From Paenibacillus ginsengarvi (lineage in GTDB: Bacteria > Bacillota > Bacilli > Paenibacillales > NBRC-103111): DNA of 64,000 nucleotides. The DNA lies in assembly GCF_003626695.1 (NCBI RefSeq), contig NZ_RBAH01000014.1:124001-188000 (forward strand). Reading direction: 5' to 3'. The first letter of the stretch is position 1; every line of letters starts with the position of its first letter. Below the pieces are notes generated by a model. The model ran no database searches. It was not told where the DNA came from and worked only from the letters and a program-made list of their open reading frames with translations. The translations under genes and the position numbers were made by a program. Shown here in pieces: positions 1 through 7,447 of the stretch.

Positions 1-460
1 CGCCTTCTTTCATGGACGGGAACAGGAGCGACGCATTCCAATCGACATCCCACTTCGTTTCGCCGTCGAGTATGCGTTTGACGAGCTTTGCCACATGTTC
101 GAATTGCAGCGGTCCGGCGACCGTATCCATCGCCACGCGGTAACGAAGCGACACCTCGTCCGTTTCCGGCTGCGGCTTGCCCGGTTTCGGGTCAACGGAC
201 TCCACCGCTTCCACCATCAGCTTCGACACGCCGATTCCGTCGTAAATGTTGCGGTACCGCTGAACGAACTCCTCCTGGCTATGGCCTGCCTGAAACTCCG
301 GCGTCAGCCTGCCATACATTTCGGCAAATTGCTGCTGCCTCCAGTCGGTCAAATACGCTTGAAACGCCTCCTCGGGCCTCATCTGCTCTTTCCCGCACCC
401 GATTAGCGCAAGCGCGAGCCCGATCCATACGGCGTATAAACAGGCGAATTTTCGGTTCAT
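1..460 (-). CDS. Penicillin-binding protein, MecA/PBP3-like lipoprotein (N-terminal part, cut by window edge)
   Basis: Only about 153 residues are inside the window and the gene runs off the left edge. The protein starts with a lipoprotein signal (hydrophobic stretch ending LALIGCG, lipobox Cys near residue 22). An NTF2-like MecA_N domain follows, recognisable from PEEAFQAYLTDWRQQQF, YDGIGVSKL and the closing VDWNASLLFP. In this family the domain precedes a dimerisation domain and a transpeptidase that cross-links peptidoglycan outside the membrane; those parts lie beyond the window. The start at 460 is set by the site AAGGGGGAC at 466-474. MecA/PBP3-type proteins often have low beta-lactam affinity, but this fragment cannot show that. 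Confidence 0.82.
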   Translation of the reverse strand, partial: MNRKFACLYAVWIGLALALIGCGKEQMRPEEAFQAYLTDWRQQQFAEMYGRLTPEFQAGHSQEEFVQRYRNIYDGIGVSKLMVEAVESVDPKPGKPQPETDEVSLRYRVAMDTVAGPLQFEHVAKLVKRILDGETKWDVDWNASLLFPSMKEG

Positions 461-667
461 CTCAAGTCCCCCTTCTCCCCAAAAACGGACAAATCAAACC
501 CAGCATAGTACGAGGCTGGAGTCCGTTCAATGAACGAACGCTCACATTCGGGTGATAGGTACATGAGATTGGCCGGGGCTTGTCGAGGTAACGGGAGCGC
601 AGACAGAGGAGAGGCCCGGCAAACTAGACGAATAGACAACCTGCGACGCCGAAGCGCGGACATACGG

Positions 668-1027
668 CTACGCCCATTTCGACGCCCACAGCTTCATGCT
701 TTTAATAATCGGATGCAGATCTTGTCCCTTCGGCGTTAGCGTATATTCGACCGTTACCGGAACGGTTGGGTACACCTTACGCTCCAGCACGCCCTTCTCC
801 TCCATATGGCGAAGCGTGTTCGTCAGCGCCGTCGGGCTGATGTTATGAATGCGCCGCTGCAGCTCGCCGAACCGCTTCGTCCCTCCAAACAGCTCGCGCA
901 GGACGAGGAACGCCCATTTGCCGCCGATGACGTCAAGCGTCTTCTCGATCGAGCACTCGATGCATACGGGCTCCTTCGGCACGTAGCCGGCACGGGGCGT
1001 CCCGGTCTCTTCCTTCAGCTTCTCCAT
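668..1027 (-). CDS. HxlR-family winged-helix transcriptional regulator
   Basis: The protein of 119 residues carries the HxlR signature: an N-terminal CIECSIEKTLDVIGGKWAF segment with two cysteines, then a winged helix (FGELQRRIHNISPTALTNTLR, with the wing around VTVEYTLTPKG). Family members sense redox state or small electrophiles and often control a divergent oxidoreductase, which is the arrangement here. GGAG two codons upstream favours the Met at 1027 over the one at 1033. An inverted repeat at 1044-1080 between the two genes is a likely operator. The inducer cannot be read from the sequence. Confidence 0.85.
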   Translation of the reverse strand: MEKLKEETGTPRAGYVPKEPVCIECSIEKTLDVIGGKWAFLVLRELFGGTKRFGELQRRIHNISPTALTNTLRHMEEKGVLERKVYPTVPVTVEYTLTPKGQDLHPIIKSMKLWASKWA

Positions 1028-1043
1028 CTTCATCTCTCCGTCT

Positions 1044-1080
1044 ATAGTTAGTCAACTTTAGTTTAGTAACTCGTAACTAT
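1044..1080. promoter_or_regulatory. Candidate HxlR operator (inverted repeat ATAGTTA...TAACTAT)
   Basis: Two 7-bp arms, ATAGTTA at 1044-1050 and TAACTAT at 1074-1080, form a perfect inverted repeat in the divergent promoter region. An inner half-match (AGTTTAGTAACT) lies between them. The position, just upstream of the regulator start, fits autoregulation; binding is inferred. Confidence 0.5.
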
Positions 1081-1089
1081 TTCACTTCT

Positions 1090-1118
1090 TTTAAAAGTGT
1101 ACCAGCTTTTTTTATAAT
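1090..1118 (+). promoter_or_regulatory. Sigma-A promoter of the aldo/keto reductase gene
   Basis: TTTAAA at 1090-1095 and TATAAT at 1113-1118 are 17 bp apart. They lie 60 bp before the start of the reductase. Confidence 0.6.
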
Positions 1119-1178
1119 AGAAAAGGATGCAAGACGGGCGAAAGCCCGTTTCCAACTTTTTCACGAGGAGTGATCCAG

Positions 1179-2117
1179 ATGAAATACCGCAAGCTGGCCC
1201 AAACCGGACTGAAGGTGAGCGAGATCAGTCTCGGCAGTTGGCTGACCTATGGAGGCTATGTCGAACGCGAAAACGCAGTTCAATCGATCCGCCGCGCGTA
1301 CGAACTCGGCATCAACTTTTTCGATACCGCAAACGTCTACGAGCGCGGAGCCGCCGAGCTGGTCGTAGGCGAAACGCTTAAGGAATATCCCCGCGAGTCT
1401 TATGTGCTCGCGACGAAAGTATTTTGGCCGATGGGCGACGGCCCGAACGACCGCGGCTTGTCGCGCAAGCACGTGTTCGAGCAGCTCCACGCCAGCCTGA
1501 AGCGGCTCGGCACCGACTATGTCGATATTTACTACTGCCACCGCTTCGATCCGGAAACGCCGGTCGCGGAAACGCTGCGCACGATCGACGATTTCGTCAG
1601 ACAAGGGAAGGTCTTGTACGTTGGCGTCAGCGAATGGACCGCCGCCCAAATGGCGCAAGCGCTCGGCACGGCGGACCGCTATTTGCTCGACCGCATCGTC
1701 GTCAACCAGCCCGTTTACAACATGTTCAACCGTTATATCGAGAAGGAAGTCATTCCGTTCGGCACGCAAAACGGGATCGGACAAGTCGTCTTCTCGCCGC
1801 TCGCCCAAGGTCTGCTGACGGGCAAGTACCAGTCCGCAAGCGATATTCCGGCGGACAGCCGCGCCGGGAAGCTGGAAGGCATGCGCAAGGCCATCACCGA
1901 AGAGAAAATAGCGAAAGTCGCAAAGCTGACCGAGATTGCCAACGAGTTGGATATTACGGTAGGCCAGCTCGCCATCGCCTGGATTTTGCGTCAGCCGAAC
2001 GTGGCAAGCGCGCTTGTCGGCGCCAGCCGCCCTGGCCAGGTGGACGAGAACGCGGGAGCGTCCGGCGTTGCTCTCTCCGCTGACTTGATCGAGCGGATCG
2101 AGTCGATTTTGCAGTAA
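1179..2117 (+). CDS. Aldo/keto reductase (Kv-beta/YghZ-like)
   Basis: The 312-residue protein folds as the NADPH-dependent TIM barrel of the aldo/keto reductases. The catalytic tetrad is visible as Asp49 and Tyr54 (FFDTANVY), Lys80 (LATK) and His121 (YYCHRF). The C-terminal cofactor segment SALVGASRPGQVDENAGA is also present. The substrate is probably a reactive aldehyde or ketone, but cannot be read off. GAGGAG at 1165-1170 places the start at the ATG at 1179 rather than the in-frame GTG nine bases earlier. Divergence from an HxlR regulator suggests induction by electrophile or redox stress. Confidence 0.88.
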   Translation: MKYRKLAQTGLKVSEISLGSWLTYGGYVERENAVQSIRRAYELGINFFDTANVYERGAAELVVGETLKEYPRESYVLATKVFWPMGDGPNDRGLSRKHVFEQLHASLKRLGTDYVDIYYCHRFDPETPVAETLRTIDDFVRQGKVLYVGVSEWTAAQMAQALGTADRYLLDRIVVNQPVYNMFNRYIEKEVIPFGTQNGIGQVVFSPLAQGLLTGKYQSASDIPADSRAGKLEGMRKAITEEKIAKVAKLTEIANELDITVGQLAIAWILRQPNVASALVGASRPGQVDENAGASGVALSADLIERIESILQ

Positions 2118-2154
2118 GCCGGGACAAGGTCTGCGAAAGCGGGGCGCCTGTCGT

Positions 2155-2226
2155 TAACGGAACGGATTTCCGCTAACTGTGCCAAACCGAACGATTCCGC
2201 CAATGTAACGGAAATTAATTCCGTAA
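2155..2226. repeat. Two TAACGGAA palindromes (2155-2175 and 2206-2226)
   Basis: TAACGGAAC...TTCCGCTA and TAACGGAAATTAATTCCGTAA are imperfect 21-bp palindromes after the reductase gene. They belong to the same family as the copies at 41.7-41.9 kb and 55.0 kb. A degenerate third copy may lie between them. Confidence 0.7.
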
Positions 2227-2353
2227 TTGGGCTGAATCTTGCGGTTTTCGAACCATAAATGAGGCATTTGCGGTATTTAGAGGAATTTTTTTCCTTTAGA
2301 TCGGGAAAAAGTCGCATAACCTACTCCTTAGTGGAAAAAAACTCCGCTATCAA

Positions 2354-2390
2354 AAATCGCCGTCGGCTCGTCCGATGGCGATTTCATTTT
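2354..2390 (+). terminator. Rho-independent terminator-like hairpin
   Basis: AAATCGCC at 2354 pairs with GGCGATTT at 2377-2384 through a 13-bp stem with a CTCG loop. T-rich sequence follows. Confidence 0.55.
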
Positions 2391-2449
2391 ATTCCGGCCC
2401 CTTTGCTATAATGGGGGTACGTTACCCAGACGAGAAGGAGGCTGCACAG

Positions 2450-2758
2450 ATGGCTTTCGGCATTACCCGCGAAGAGCTGAACCGCTGGAAGGAAGCCGTT
2501 TCCCGCGGCGAGATCGCGTATTTGACCCACTACTGGCTGGACCCTCGCTTTCCGGGCTCCACGACCGTCACGAAAGTCGGCTGTGCCGATCTACACCGCC
2601 TGTCCGCCTGGTGCGAAGCTTACGGCCTTCCTGCGCGTTATATCCACAACCGCCCGCCTTTCCCCCATTTCGACCTGATGGGTCCCAAGCAGGTGGAAGT
2701 GCTGCGCCAGGAGCAGCTATGGGAGCAGCTCGAACGTTTCCGGCTGATCGCCCCGTAG
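2450..2758 (+). CDS. Conserved small protein, YneQ-like
   Basis: A 102-residue soluble protein without a signal peptide or membrane segment. The start MAFGITREELNRWK and the block GEIAYLTHYWLDPRFP resemble the Bacillus YneQ family of unknown function as I remember it. GAAGGAGG at 2433-2440 with a 9-bp gap fixes the start at 2450; an upstream ATG at 2375 would place 25 poorly protein-like residues over the promoter. An extended -10 (TGCTATAAT, ending at 2412) lies just before the ribosome site. A GC-rich hairpin overlaps the stop codon and may end the transcript. No function can be given. Confidence 0.72.
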   Translation: MAFGITREELNRWKEAVSRGEIAYLTHYWLDPRFPGSTTVTKVGCADLHRLSAWCEAYGLPARYIHNRPPFPHFDLMGPKQVEVLRQEQLWEQLERFRLIAP

Positions 2759-2773
2759 CCGGGGCGCACCGTT

Positions 2774-3160
2774 TTATTTCTTTTTGGTCTTTGCCGCGGC
2801 TTTTTCCTTGCTCTCGGCTACCCGGTATTTCACGATGCGGGCGATAAGCTCGTTAGGCAGCGGCTGATCAAGCGGGAATTGCAGCGTCCCTTTCGATTTG
2901 TGATAAGGCTTTACTTCGTCCGCGAACGCCTCGATTCCACTGGGCGCCGGGTAAAAACCGATATGGTTTTTGAATGCCGCAAAATGCACGAGGTTGCCAT
3001 GCAGCTCGTAAGTCGGCATCTGATAGCTGATTTTCTCCTTCGCCTCGGGCGCCGCCTCCCGAATCACGTTTCTCAGCGCAGTTAAAATGTGTTGAATGTC
3101 GGGAGGGAACCCGGCGATGTAGGCATCGATCGACTCATAGACGGTTTTGGGAGGGTTCAT
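2774..3160 (-). CDS. DUF1801 protein, YdhG/frataxin-like iron chaperone candidate
   Basis: The 128-residue protein matches the DUF1801 fold: KISYQMPTYELHGNLVHFAAFKNHIGFYP, then GTLQFPLDQPLP and a lysine-rich tail. The Bacillus member YdhG (Fra) has been described as a frataxin-like iron chaperone for iron-sulfur and heme supply, so a similar role is possible but unproven here. The start is supported by AAAGGGGAAA upstream of 3160. It is transcribed toward the YneQ-like gene. Confidence 0.75.
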   Translation of the reverse strand: MNPPKTVYESIDAYIAGFPPDIQHILTALRNVIREAAPEAKEKISYQMPTYELHGNLVHFAAFKNHIGFYPAPSGIEAFADEVKPYHKSKGTLQFPLDQPLPNELIARIVKYRVAESKEKAAAKTKKK

Positions 3161-3263
3161 AGGAGCGTTTCCCCTTTCAGGAGCTTGATTGTACTTCTAT
3201 TATACCAAACAAGCCTCCTATCTAGTCGCTCGCACTATGTTTTCCTTTCCTTCTTTGCTTGCA

Positions 3264-3304
3264 CAAAAAAATCGCCTCCGAGTCCCTCCTCAAAGGCGAT
3301 TTTC
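3264..3304 (-). terminator. Terminator of the ltaS gene
   Basis: AAAATCGCC and GGCGATTTTTTTG arms on the minus strand lie directly after the ltaS stop codon. Confidence 0.75.
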
Positions 3305-3312
3305 CACAACCT

Positions 3313-5229
3313 TTATTCGCTATCGCGCTTCGGCAATACTTTCATATACTCGTCGGACGCTTTTTCCAGCGCCATCGTGTAATAGTAGTCTTTCTTGTAC
3401 GGGGCGAGATCGGTTACCGGTTCGTGCGTGTCGAGCCGGACCGCTTGACCGTCCTCGAAGCCTTCGCCGGGAATGAACAAAATGTCGTCATTGATAAACG
3501 AACCCGTCGGCAAATAGTAGCGGATGCCGAATACGTTGCGCTGAATATTCATTAGATCGTGGCCGAAATGGACGTAACCGCGGTCCGCAAACGAAATGCC
3601 GAGCAGGTTCGCCACGGTTGGCATCATATCAAGCTGGCCGCCGACCTGATCGATCGTCTCGCCCTCCGTCTGCCCGGGAACATGCACGATAAACGGAACA
3701 TTAAAGCGGGTCACATACTCGTGATACGGAATGCCGAGCAGCTCGCTCAGCTCCTCCGGCTCGTTATACTGCGGCTTCAACCCGGAATGGTCGCCGTATA
3801 CGACCAATATCGAACGATCCCACAAGCCTGTCGCCTTTAACTGGTTGATGAACGTGCCTAAGGCATAATCGGCGTAACTGACGGCTTCCAAATATTCGCC
3901 GGCCTGCGTGCCGGCATACCGGTTATCCGACAGCCGAATCCGCTTCTTATCGTCCGGTATCACAAACGGATGATGGCTCGATGATGAAACAAACTGCGCG
4001 TAAAACGGACTTCCCCCGGCGCTAAGCGCCGTAAGCTGCGCGATCCCGGTCCGGTACAGCTGCTCGTCGGAAGCGCCGAAGGCATTGAACTGGTCGTTCG
4101 TATAGGATGGCTTGTCGAAAAAGCGGTCGAAGCCGAGCGCCGGATACAGCTTGTCGCGGTCCCAGAAGGTCACGTCGTTGACGTGGAACGTCGCCGTCGC
4201 GTACCCGTCCTGCTTCAGCAGCTTCGGCAAGCTCGGCAAACTGCGGTTGCCGTAGCCGGTCGACATCGGGATGCTCCCAACGGGATATAACGACGTGTTG
4301 AACATAAATTCGGCGTCGGACGTATTGCCCTGCCCGATCTGCTGGTACACGTTTTTGAAATAGTAGCTTTCCTTCGCCAGCTCGTTCAGCACCGGGGTCA
4401 GCGGCTGACCGTCCACCGAGTAGCCGATCGTAAAATTTTGCAGCGATTCCATTTGCACTACGATGACATTTTTCCCTTGCTGCGAACCGAACAGCTTGGG
4501 CGGAGCGGCGGTCTCCGCTTCCTCATCCCCTTCCGCTAACGTGGAATTGTACGGAAATTTGGACTGAATTTTCGCGATAATGTCGGCTGCCTGCGCAGTA
4601 TCGGCGAACCTGGTTTCGCGGCTGTTCTCCCATGCTTCCAGAACGAACGAGCTCTGGTAGTTGAAAAAGCCGAGCTTCTCCGCGCGAATCAACTCGTTGC
4701 GCACTTTGCCTTCAGCCCGGATGGACAAGGCTGAAACCGTCACGGCGATCAGGACGACCGCGGACATCGACGCTTTGCCGAGCGAAATTCCGCTCCATGC
4801 CGGCAGCTTGCGCCGCCTCCGCACAAGCCATAACAGCGCGAATACAGCCAGATCGGCGAAAAAGATATACGTCTCCGGATGCATCGCGCGCTTCACGCTG
4901 CTCGATACTTGCAGCACTTGTTTGAGTCCGTACAGCGATGTGTAGGTGACGATCGAGCCGAAATGCGTGTAATACAGCGTTGCCGCGAATAAAATGAGGG
5001 AACCAAGTATGTTGAGCCCCCAGAAGGCCGCTCGTTTCGCCCTTCGGGGCAGGAGCAGCTCGATCGCTCCCGCGGCTGCGATAACGGAGGCGAGATCGAG
5101 AACCGCGCCGCTCCAGACGATTTTATGATAGATGAATACCCGCAGTATGATCAGCTTGAGCCATAGCAGCAGCGATATACGAACAAACATGCTTTTCCAT
5201 AAGAACGGCACGACCCGTTCGCTCTTCAT
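3313..5229 (-). CDS. ltaS: Lipoteichoic acid synthase-type sulfatase-fold membrane enzyme
   Basis: The 638-residue protein has about five N-terminal membrane helices (residues 12-35, 42-60, 66-88, 122-137, 153-171). An extracellular sulfatase-fold domain follows. The metal-binding Glu261 (VVQMESLQNF) and nucleophile Thr303 (GQGNTSDAEF) are present, as are VVYGDHSG and PFIVHVPG. LtaS enzymes transfer glycerol phosphate from phosphatidylglycerol to build lipoteichoic acid on the outer membrane face. GGAGG nine bases before 5229 sets this start; upstream in-frame ATGs at 5304 and 5430 have no ribosome site, and a -10 (TGCTACAAT) sits immediately before 5304. The length is normal for the family. 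Related Bacillus paralogs (YfnI, YqgS, YvgJ) are alternatives. Confidence 0.9.
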   Translation of the reverse strand: MKSERVVPFLWKSMFVRISLLLWLKLIILRVFIYHKIVWSGAVLDLASVIAAAGAIELLLPRRAKRAAFWGLNILGSLILFAATLYYTHFGSIVTYTSLYGLKQVLQVSSSVKRAMHPETYIFFADLAVFALLWLVRRRRKLPAWSGISLGKASMSAVVLIAVTVSALSIRAEGKVRNELIRAEKLGFFNYQSSFVLEAWENSRETRFADTAQAADIIAKIQSKFPYNSTLAEGDEEAETAAPPKLFGSQQGKNVIVVQMESLQNFTIGYSVDGQPLTPVLNELAKESYYFKNVYQQIGQGNTSDAEFMFNTSLYPVGSIPMSTGYGNRSLPSLPKLLKQDGYATATFHVNDVTFWDRDKLYPALGFDRFFDKPSYTNDQFNAFGASDEQLYRTGIAQLTALSAGGSPFYAQFVSSSSHHPFVIPDDKKRIRLSDNRYAGTQAGEYLEAVSYADYALGTFINQLKATGLWDRSILVVYGDHSGLKPQYNEPEELSELLGIPYHEYVTRFNVPFIVHVPGQTEGETIDQVGGQLDMMPTVANLLGISFADRGYVHFGHDLMNIQRNVFGIRYYLPTGSFINDDILFIPGEGFEDGQAVRLDTHEPVTDLAPYKKDYYYTMALEKASDEYMKVLPKRDSE

Positions 5230-5310
5230 TGTAGGCGCCTCCCACTTCGGGACAAGGTTACGCAGGACTCTGCCTTCGTCTTCCCGAAACGTGTTCGTGT
5301 TCATCGGGAT

Positions 5311-5320
5311 ATTGTAGCAA
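5311..5320 (-). promoter_or_regulatory. Extended -10 promoter element of ltaS
   Basis: TTGCTACAAT on the minus strand is an extended -10 (TGn plus TACAAT, 5311-5316) upstream of the chosen start. The -35 is weak. Confidence 0.5.
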
Positions 5321-5408
5321 AGGAACCTTAAATTAAAATGAAAAGCACGCCGCACGATGGGGTGCCCATTATTGCGCGTCAGCTGCCTTATTGCCGGAAG
5401 CACGAAAC

Positions 5409-5450
5409 AAAAAAACGCCCGAGGCGGCAAATGCCGTATCGAGCGTTTTC
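5409..5450 (-). terminator. Terminator after the esterase gene
   Basis: The minus-strand hairpin AAAACGCTCG...CGGGCGTTTTTTTG follows the stop codon of the gene upstream. Confidence 0.75.
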
Positions 5451-5460
5451 TAATGACCGG

Positions 5461-6258
5461 CTAAGCCGGGTATACATCCCGCAAGAAGCGTTCGATCGCA
5501 GCCAGCGACTCAAGCTGCGCGGGCGTTTTCACGCCGTAGCCGAAGCCGTGCGGAACGCCGGGGAGTATGAGCAGCTCCGCACGGATGCCGTGCTTTGCGA
5601 GCTTCTCGTAGTACACGCGCGAATGCTCTACCGGAATCACCTTATCGTCGTCGCCGTGAATGAGCAGCGTTACCGGCTCTTCGCCGACGATGCGGTCAAC
5701 CGGCGAAGCTTCGCTGTAAGCGCCGGGCAGCTCCGCCTCGCCGCTTCCGAACAGCTTGACGATCGAACCGTTCAGCGAGTCGAAGTTATCGTCCAAATGC
5801 AGGTTCGTAGCCGGACAATACAGCACGGCAGCTCCGGGCCGGGTATTCCGGATTCGCAGTTCGGGCGAAATGCCTAGCTCGTCCTCCGCGGCAATCGTCG
5901 AGAGCATCGCCGCCAAATGCCCCCCTGCGGACGAGCCAAGAGCGGCGGTTCGAGTCGGATCGAAGCGGTAAGCGGCCGCATTTTCCATAAAAAACGACAT
6001 CCCCAGACGCACGTCTTCAATCTGTGCCGGATGATGCCATTCGGGAGCAAGCCGGTAGCCTACCGAGGCACAGCTATACCCCAGCTCGCAAAAGTGGGCG
6101 GCCACCGAGTGCCAAGCCATTCGATTGCCGGCGTTCCAGCCGCCGCCGTGAATAAATAGAAGTCCTACTCCGTTTGCATTGTCTCCGGGCACGAAAATGT
6201 CCATTTTACGCTGTTCCGTATAATGCTCGCTGTATGTAACGTTCAGCAGCTGCTCCAT
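5461..6258 (-). CDS. Alpha/beta hydrolase (esterase/lipase, HSL-like)
   Basis: The 265-residue protein shows the oxyanion-hole motif FIHGGGWN (about residues 34-41), the nucleophile elbow LGSSAGGHLA with its serine near 109, and a late acid/histidine pair (IHGDDDKVIP and GVPHGFGYG). The pattern matches the hormone-sensitive-lipase-like esterases acting on short acyl or acetyl esters. There is no signal peptide, so it is cytoplasmic. It sits alone between terminators. The substrate is unknown. Confidence 0.86.
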   Translation of the reverse strand: MEQLLNVTYSEHYTEQRKMDIFVPGDNANGVGLLFIHGGGWNAGNRMAWHSVAAHFCELGYSCASVGYRLAPEWHHPAQIEDVRLGMSFFMENAAAYRFDPTRTAALGSSAGGHLAAMLSTIAAEDELGISPELRIRNTRPGAAVLYCPATNLHLDDNFDSLNGSIVKLFGSGEAELPGAYSEASPVDRIVGEEPVTLLIHGDDDKVIPVEHSRVYYEKLAKHGIRAELLILPGVPHGFGYGVKTPAQLESLAAIERFLRDVYPA

Positions 6259-6671
6259 GCGATCGTCTCCATTTCGCTTAGGACGTAGTTTTTATAGGTT
6301 AAGTTCCTCCCCGATCGTATAGGAATTTTCCCAGGAACACAATATTGACAACGCTGTAAAAGTAAGGTATTGTATATAGATGTGTTATAGATATTCACCC
6401 TTCGAACATACCACGACAGTCCCCCGAAGCTATCTGCACGATGTCGATGAACCATTCCATTGATTACAAGTTAGACCTGATTCACACTGGCGCGATCAAG
6501 GAGTCGTAAGGATGAAAGAGAGGTAGGGCTTTCATTGTTTTAGGTTTCATCATGGTAACAGCAGTTCGGCACTGCCAGTAGTTCTTTTGATTTGGAGAAG
6601 ATGACGTAAGGCTCGCGAACGATCAACGATTCCGGACTGTGTAACGGTCTGTTTGATACAGCAAAATAACA
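6259..6671. other. 413-bp gap with a strong promoter and no intact gene
   Basis: This stretch is less GC-rich than its neighbours. A good sigma-A promoter (6345-6373) points right, but no reading frame longer than about 27 codons follows it. Small hairpins occur, for example GCAGT...ACTGC near 6565. The stretch may be an undescribed RNA or the decayed remains of a gene; nothing recognised was found. Confidence 0.4.
6345..6373 (+). promoter_or_regulatory. Sigma-A promoter with no obvious gene behind it
   Basis: TTGACA at 6345-6350, a 17-bp spacer and TATTGT at 6368-6373. The predicted transcript start (about 6380) coincides with an ATG opening a 27-codon frame that has no ribosome site. Confidence 0.5.
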
Positions 6672-6717
6672 CAAAAGCAAAACGCCGCTTCGCGAATTTC
6701 ATTCGCAAGGCGGCGTT
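6672..6717 (-). terminator. Terminator of the HesB-family gene
   Basis: AACGCCGCCTTGCGAA pairs with TTCGCGAAGCGGCGTT on the minus strand, followed by TTTTGCTTTTG. Confidence 0.78.
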
Positions 6718-6789
6718 GTCCATTAACGGCGTAAAAACCGCGGCAAAAAACCCCCGGAATCCATGATTCCGAGGGCACCTAATATGCTA

Positions 6790-7149
6790 TCAGCACTGCT
6801 CCGGATTCGGCTTGCCCGCATCTTCCTTCGTACGGAACGACTGTCCGCAACCGCACGATGCGATCGCGTTCGGGTTATGGATGGTGAATCCGCCGCCCAT
6901 AGCCGCATCCTTGAAATCAATCTCGAGACCGCGCAAATATTTCGTGCTATCCGAGTCGACGACTACCTTCAACCCGTTAATCGTAAGCACCTGATCGCTG
7001 CTGTGCTCCTCATCGTCAAAGCCCATGCCATATGAAAATCCGCTGCAGCCGCCTTCTTTGACGCCAACGCGCAAAAACAGGTTCGGCGTTTCCTCGGCCG
7101 ACAGCATCTCTTTAATCTTATCCACTGCTTCATCCGTAATGGTAATCAT
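6790..7149 (-). CDS. HesB/IscA-family iron-sulfur cluster assembly protein (ErpA/YutM-like)
   Basis: The 119-residue A-type carrier has the three conserved cysteines that hold a cluster: Cys35 (EGGCSGFSYG) and the CysGlyCys pair near the end (IASCGCGQSF). These proteins receive Fe-S clusters from the SUF machinery and pass them to apo-enzymes. GGAGG seven bases before 7149 chooses this start over the in-frame Met at 7170. The nearby MqnE (a radical SAM enzyme) and Nfu need or carry such clusters. The order HesB, oxidoreductase, YuzB, Nfu recalls the Bacillus yutM-yutJ-yuzB-yutI neighbourhood. Confidence 0.92.
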   Translation of the reverse strand: MITITDEAVDKIKEMLSAEETPNLFLRVGVKEGGCSGFSYGMGFDDEEHSSDQVLTINGLKVVVDSDSTKYLRGLEIDFKDAAMGGGFTIHNPNAIASCGCGQSFRTKEDAGKPNPEQC

Positions 7150-7189
7150 ATCGTTCCCTCCTTCGATCATCCTATAATTTATAAGATTC

Positions 7190-7247
7190 GGGGTCCCGTA
7201 AAGGTTTTGAAATACGCACCCAAAGCCCCGGCTCCACTTTGTGGGGT
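7190..7247. repeat. Long-hairpin element GGGGTCCC...TGTGGGGTT, copy 1
   Basis: The arms CCCGTAAAG and CTTTGTGGG flank a 30-base loop in the gap before mqnE. A second element of the same design, reversed, lies at 54752-54810. Confidence 0.4.
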
Positions 7248-7336
7248 TGTTTTCAGTATACTCCTAATTATGCCGCCTCTCAAGAGGAGGTTCTCCCCTA
7301 CACAAATTCGTCATGATCGAAAACCTGCCACGCCTG

Positions 7337-7365
7337 TTGCCCGTATACAGAAGGAGGTTTATAAT
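7337..7365 (+). promoter_or_regulatory. Sigma-A promoter of mqnE
   Basis: TTGCCC at 7337-7342, a 17-bp spacer and TATAAT at 7360-7365. This leaves a 5' leader of about 75 bases. Confidence 0.6.
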
Positions 7366-7447
7366 AGATAAGTCATCGACAAGACACGGTTTAGCTCGAC
7401 AAGCAAAATAATGTTTCAGAAGTATTCCATGAACGAGGAGGAACAAC

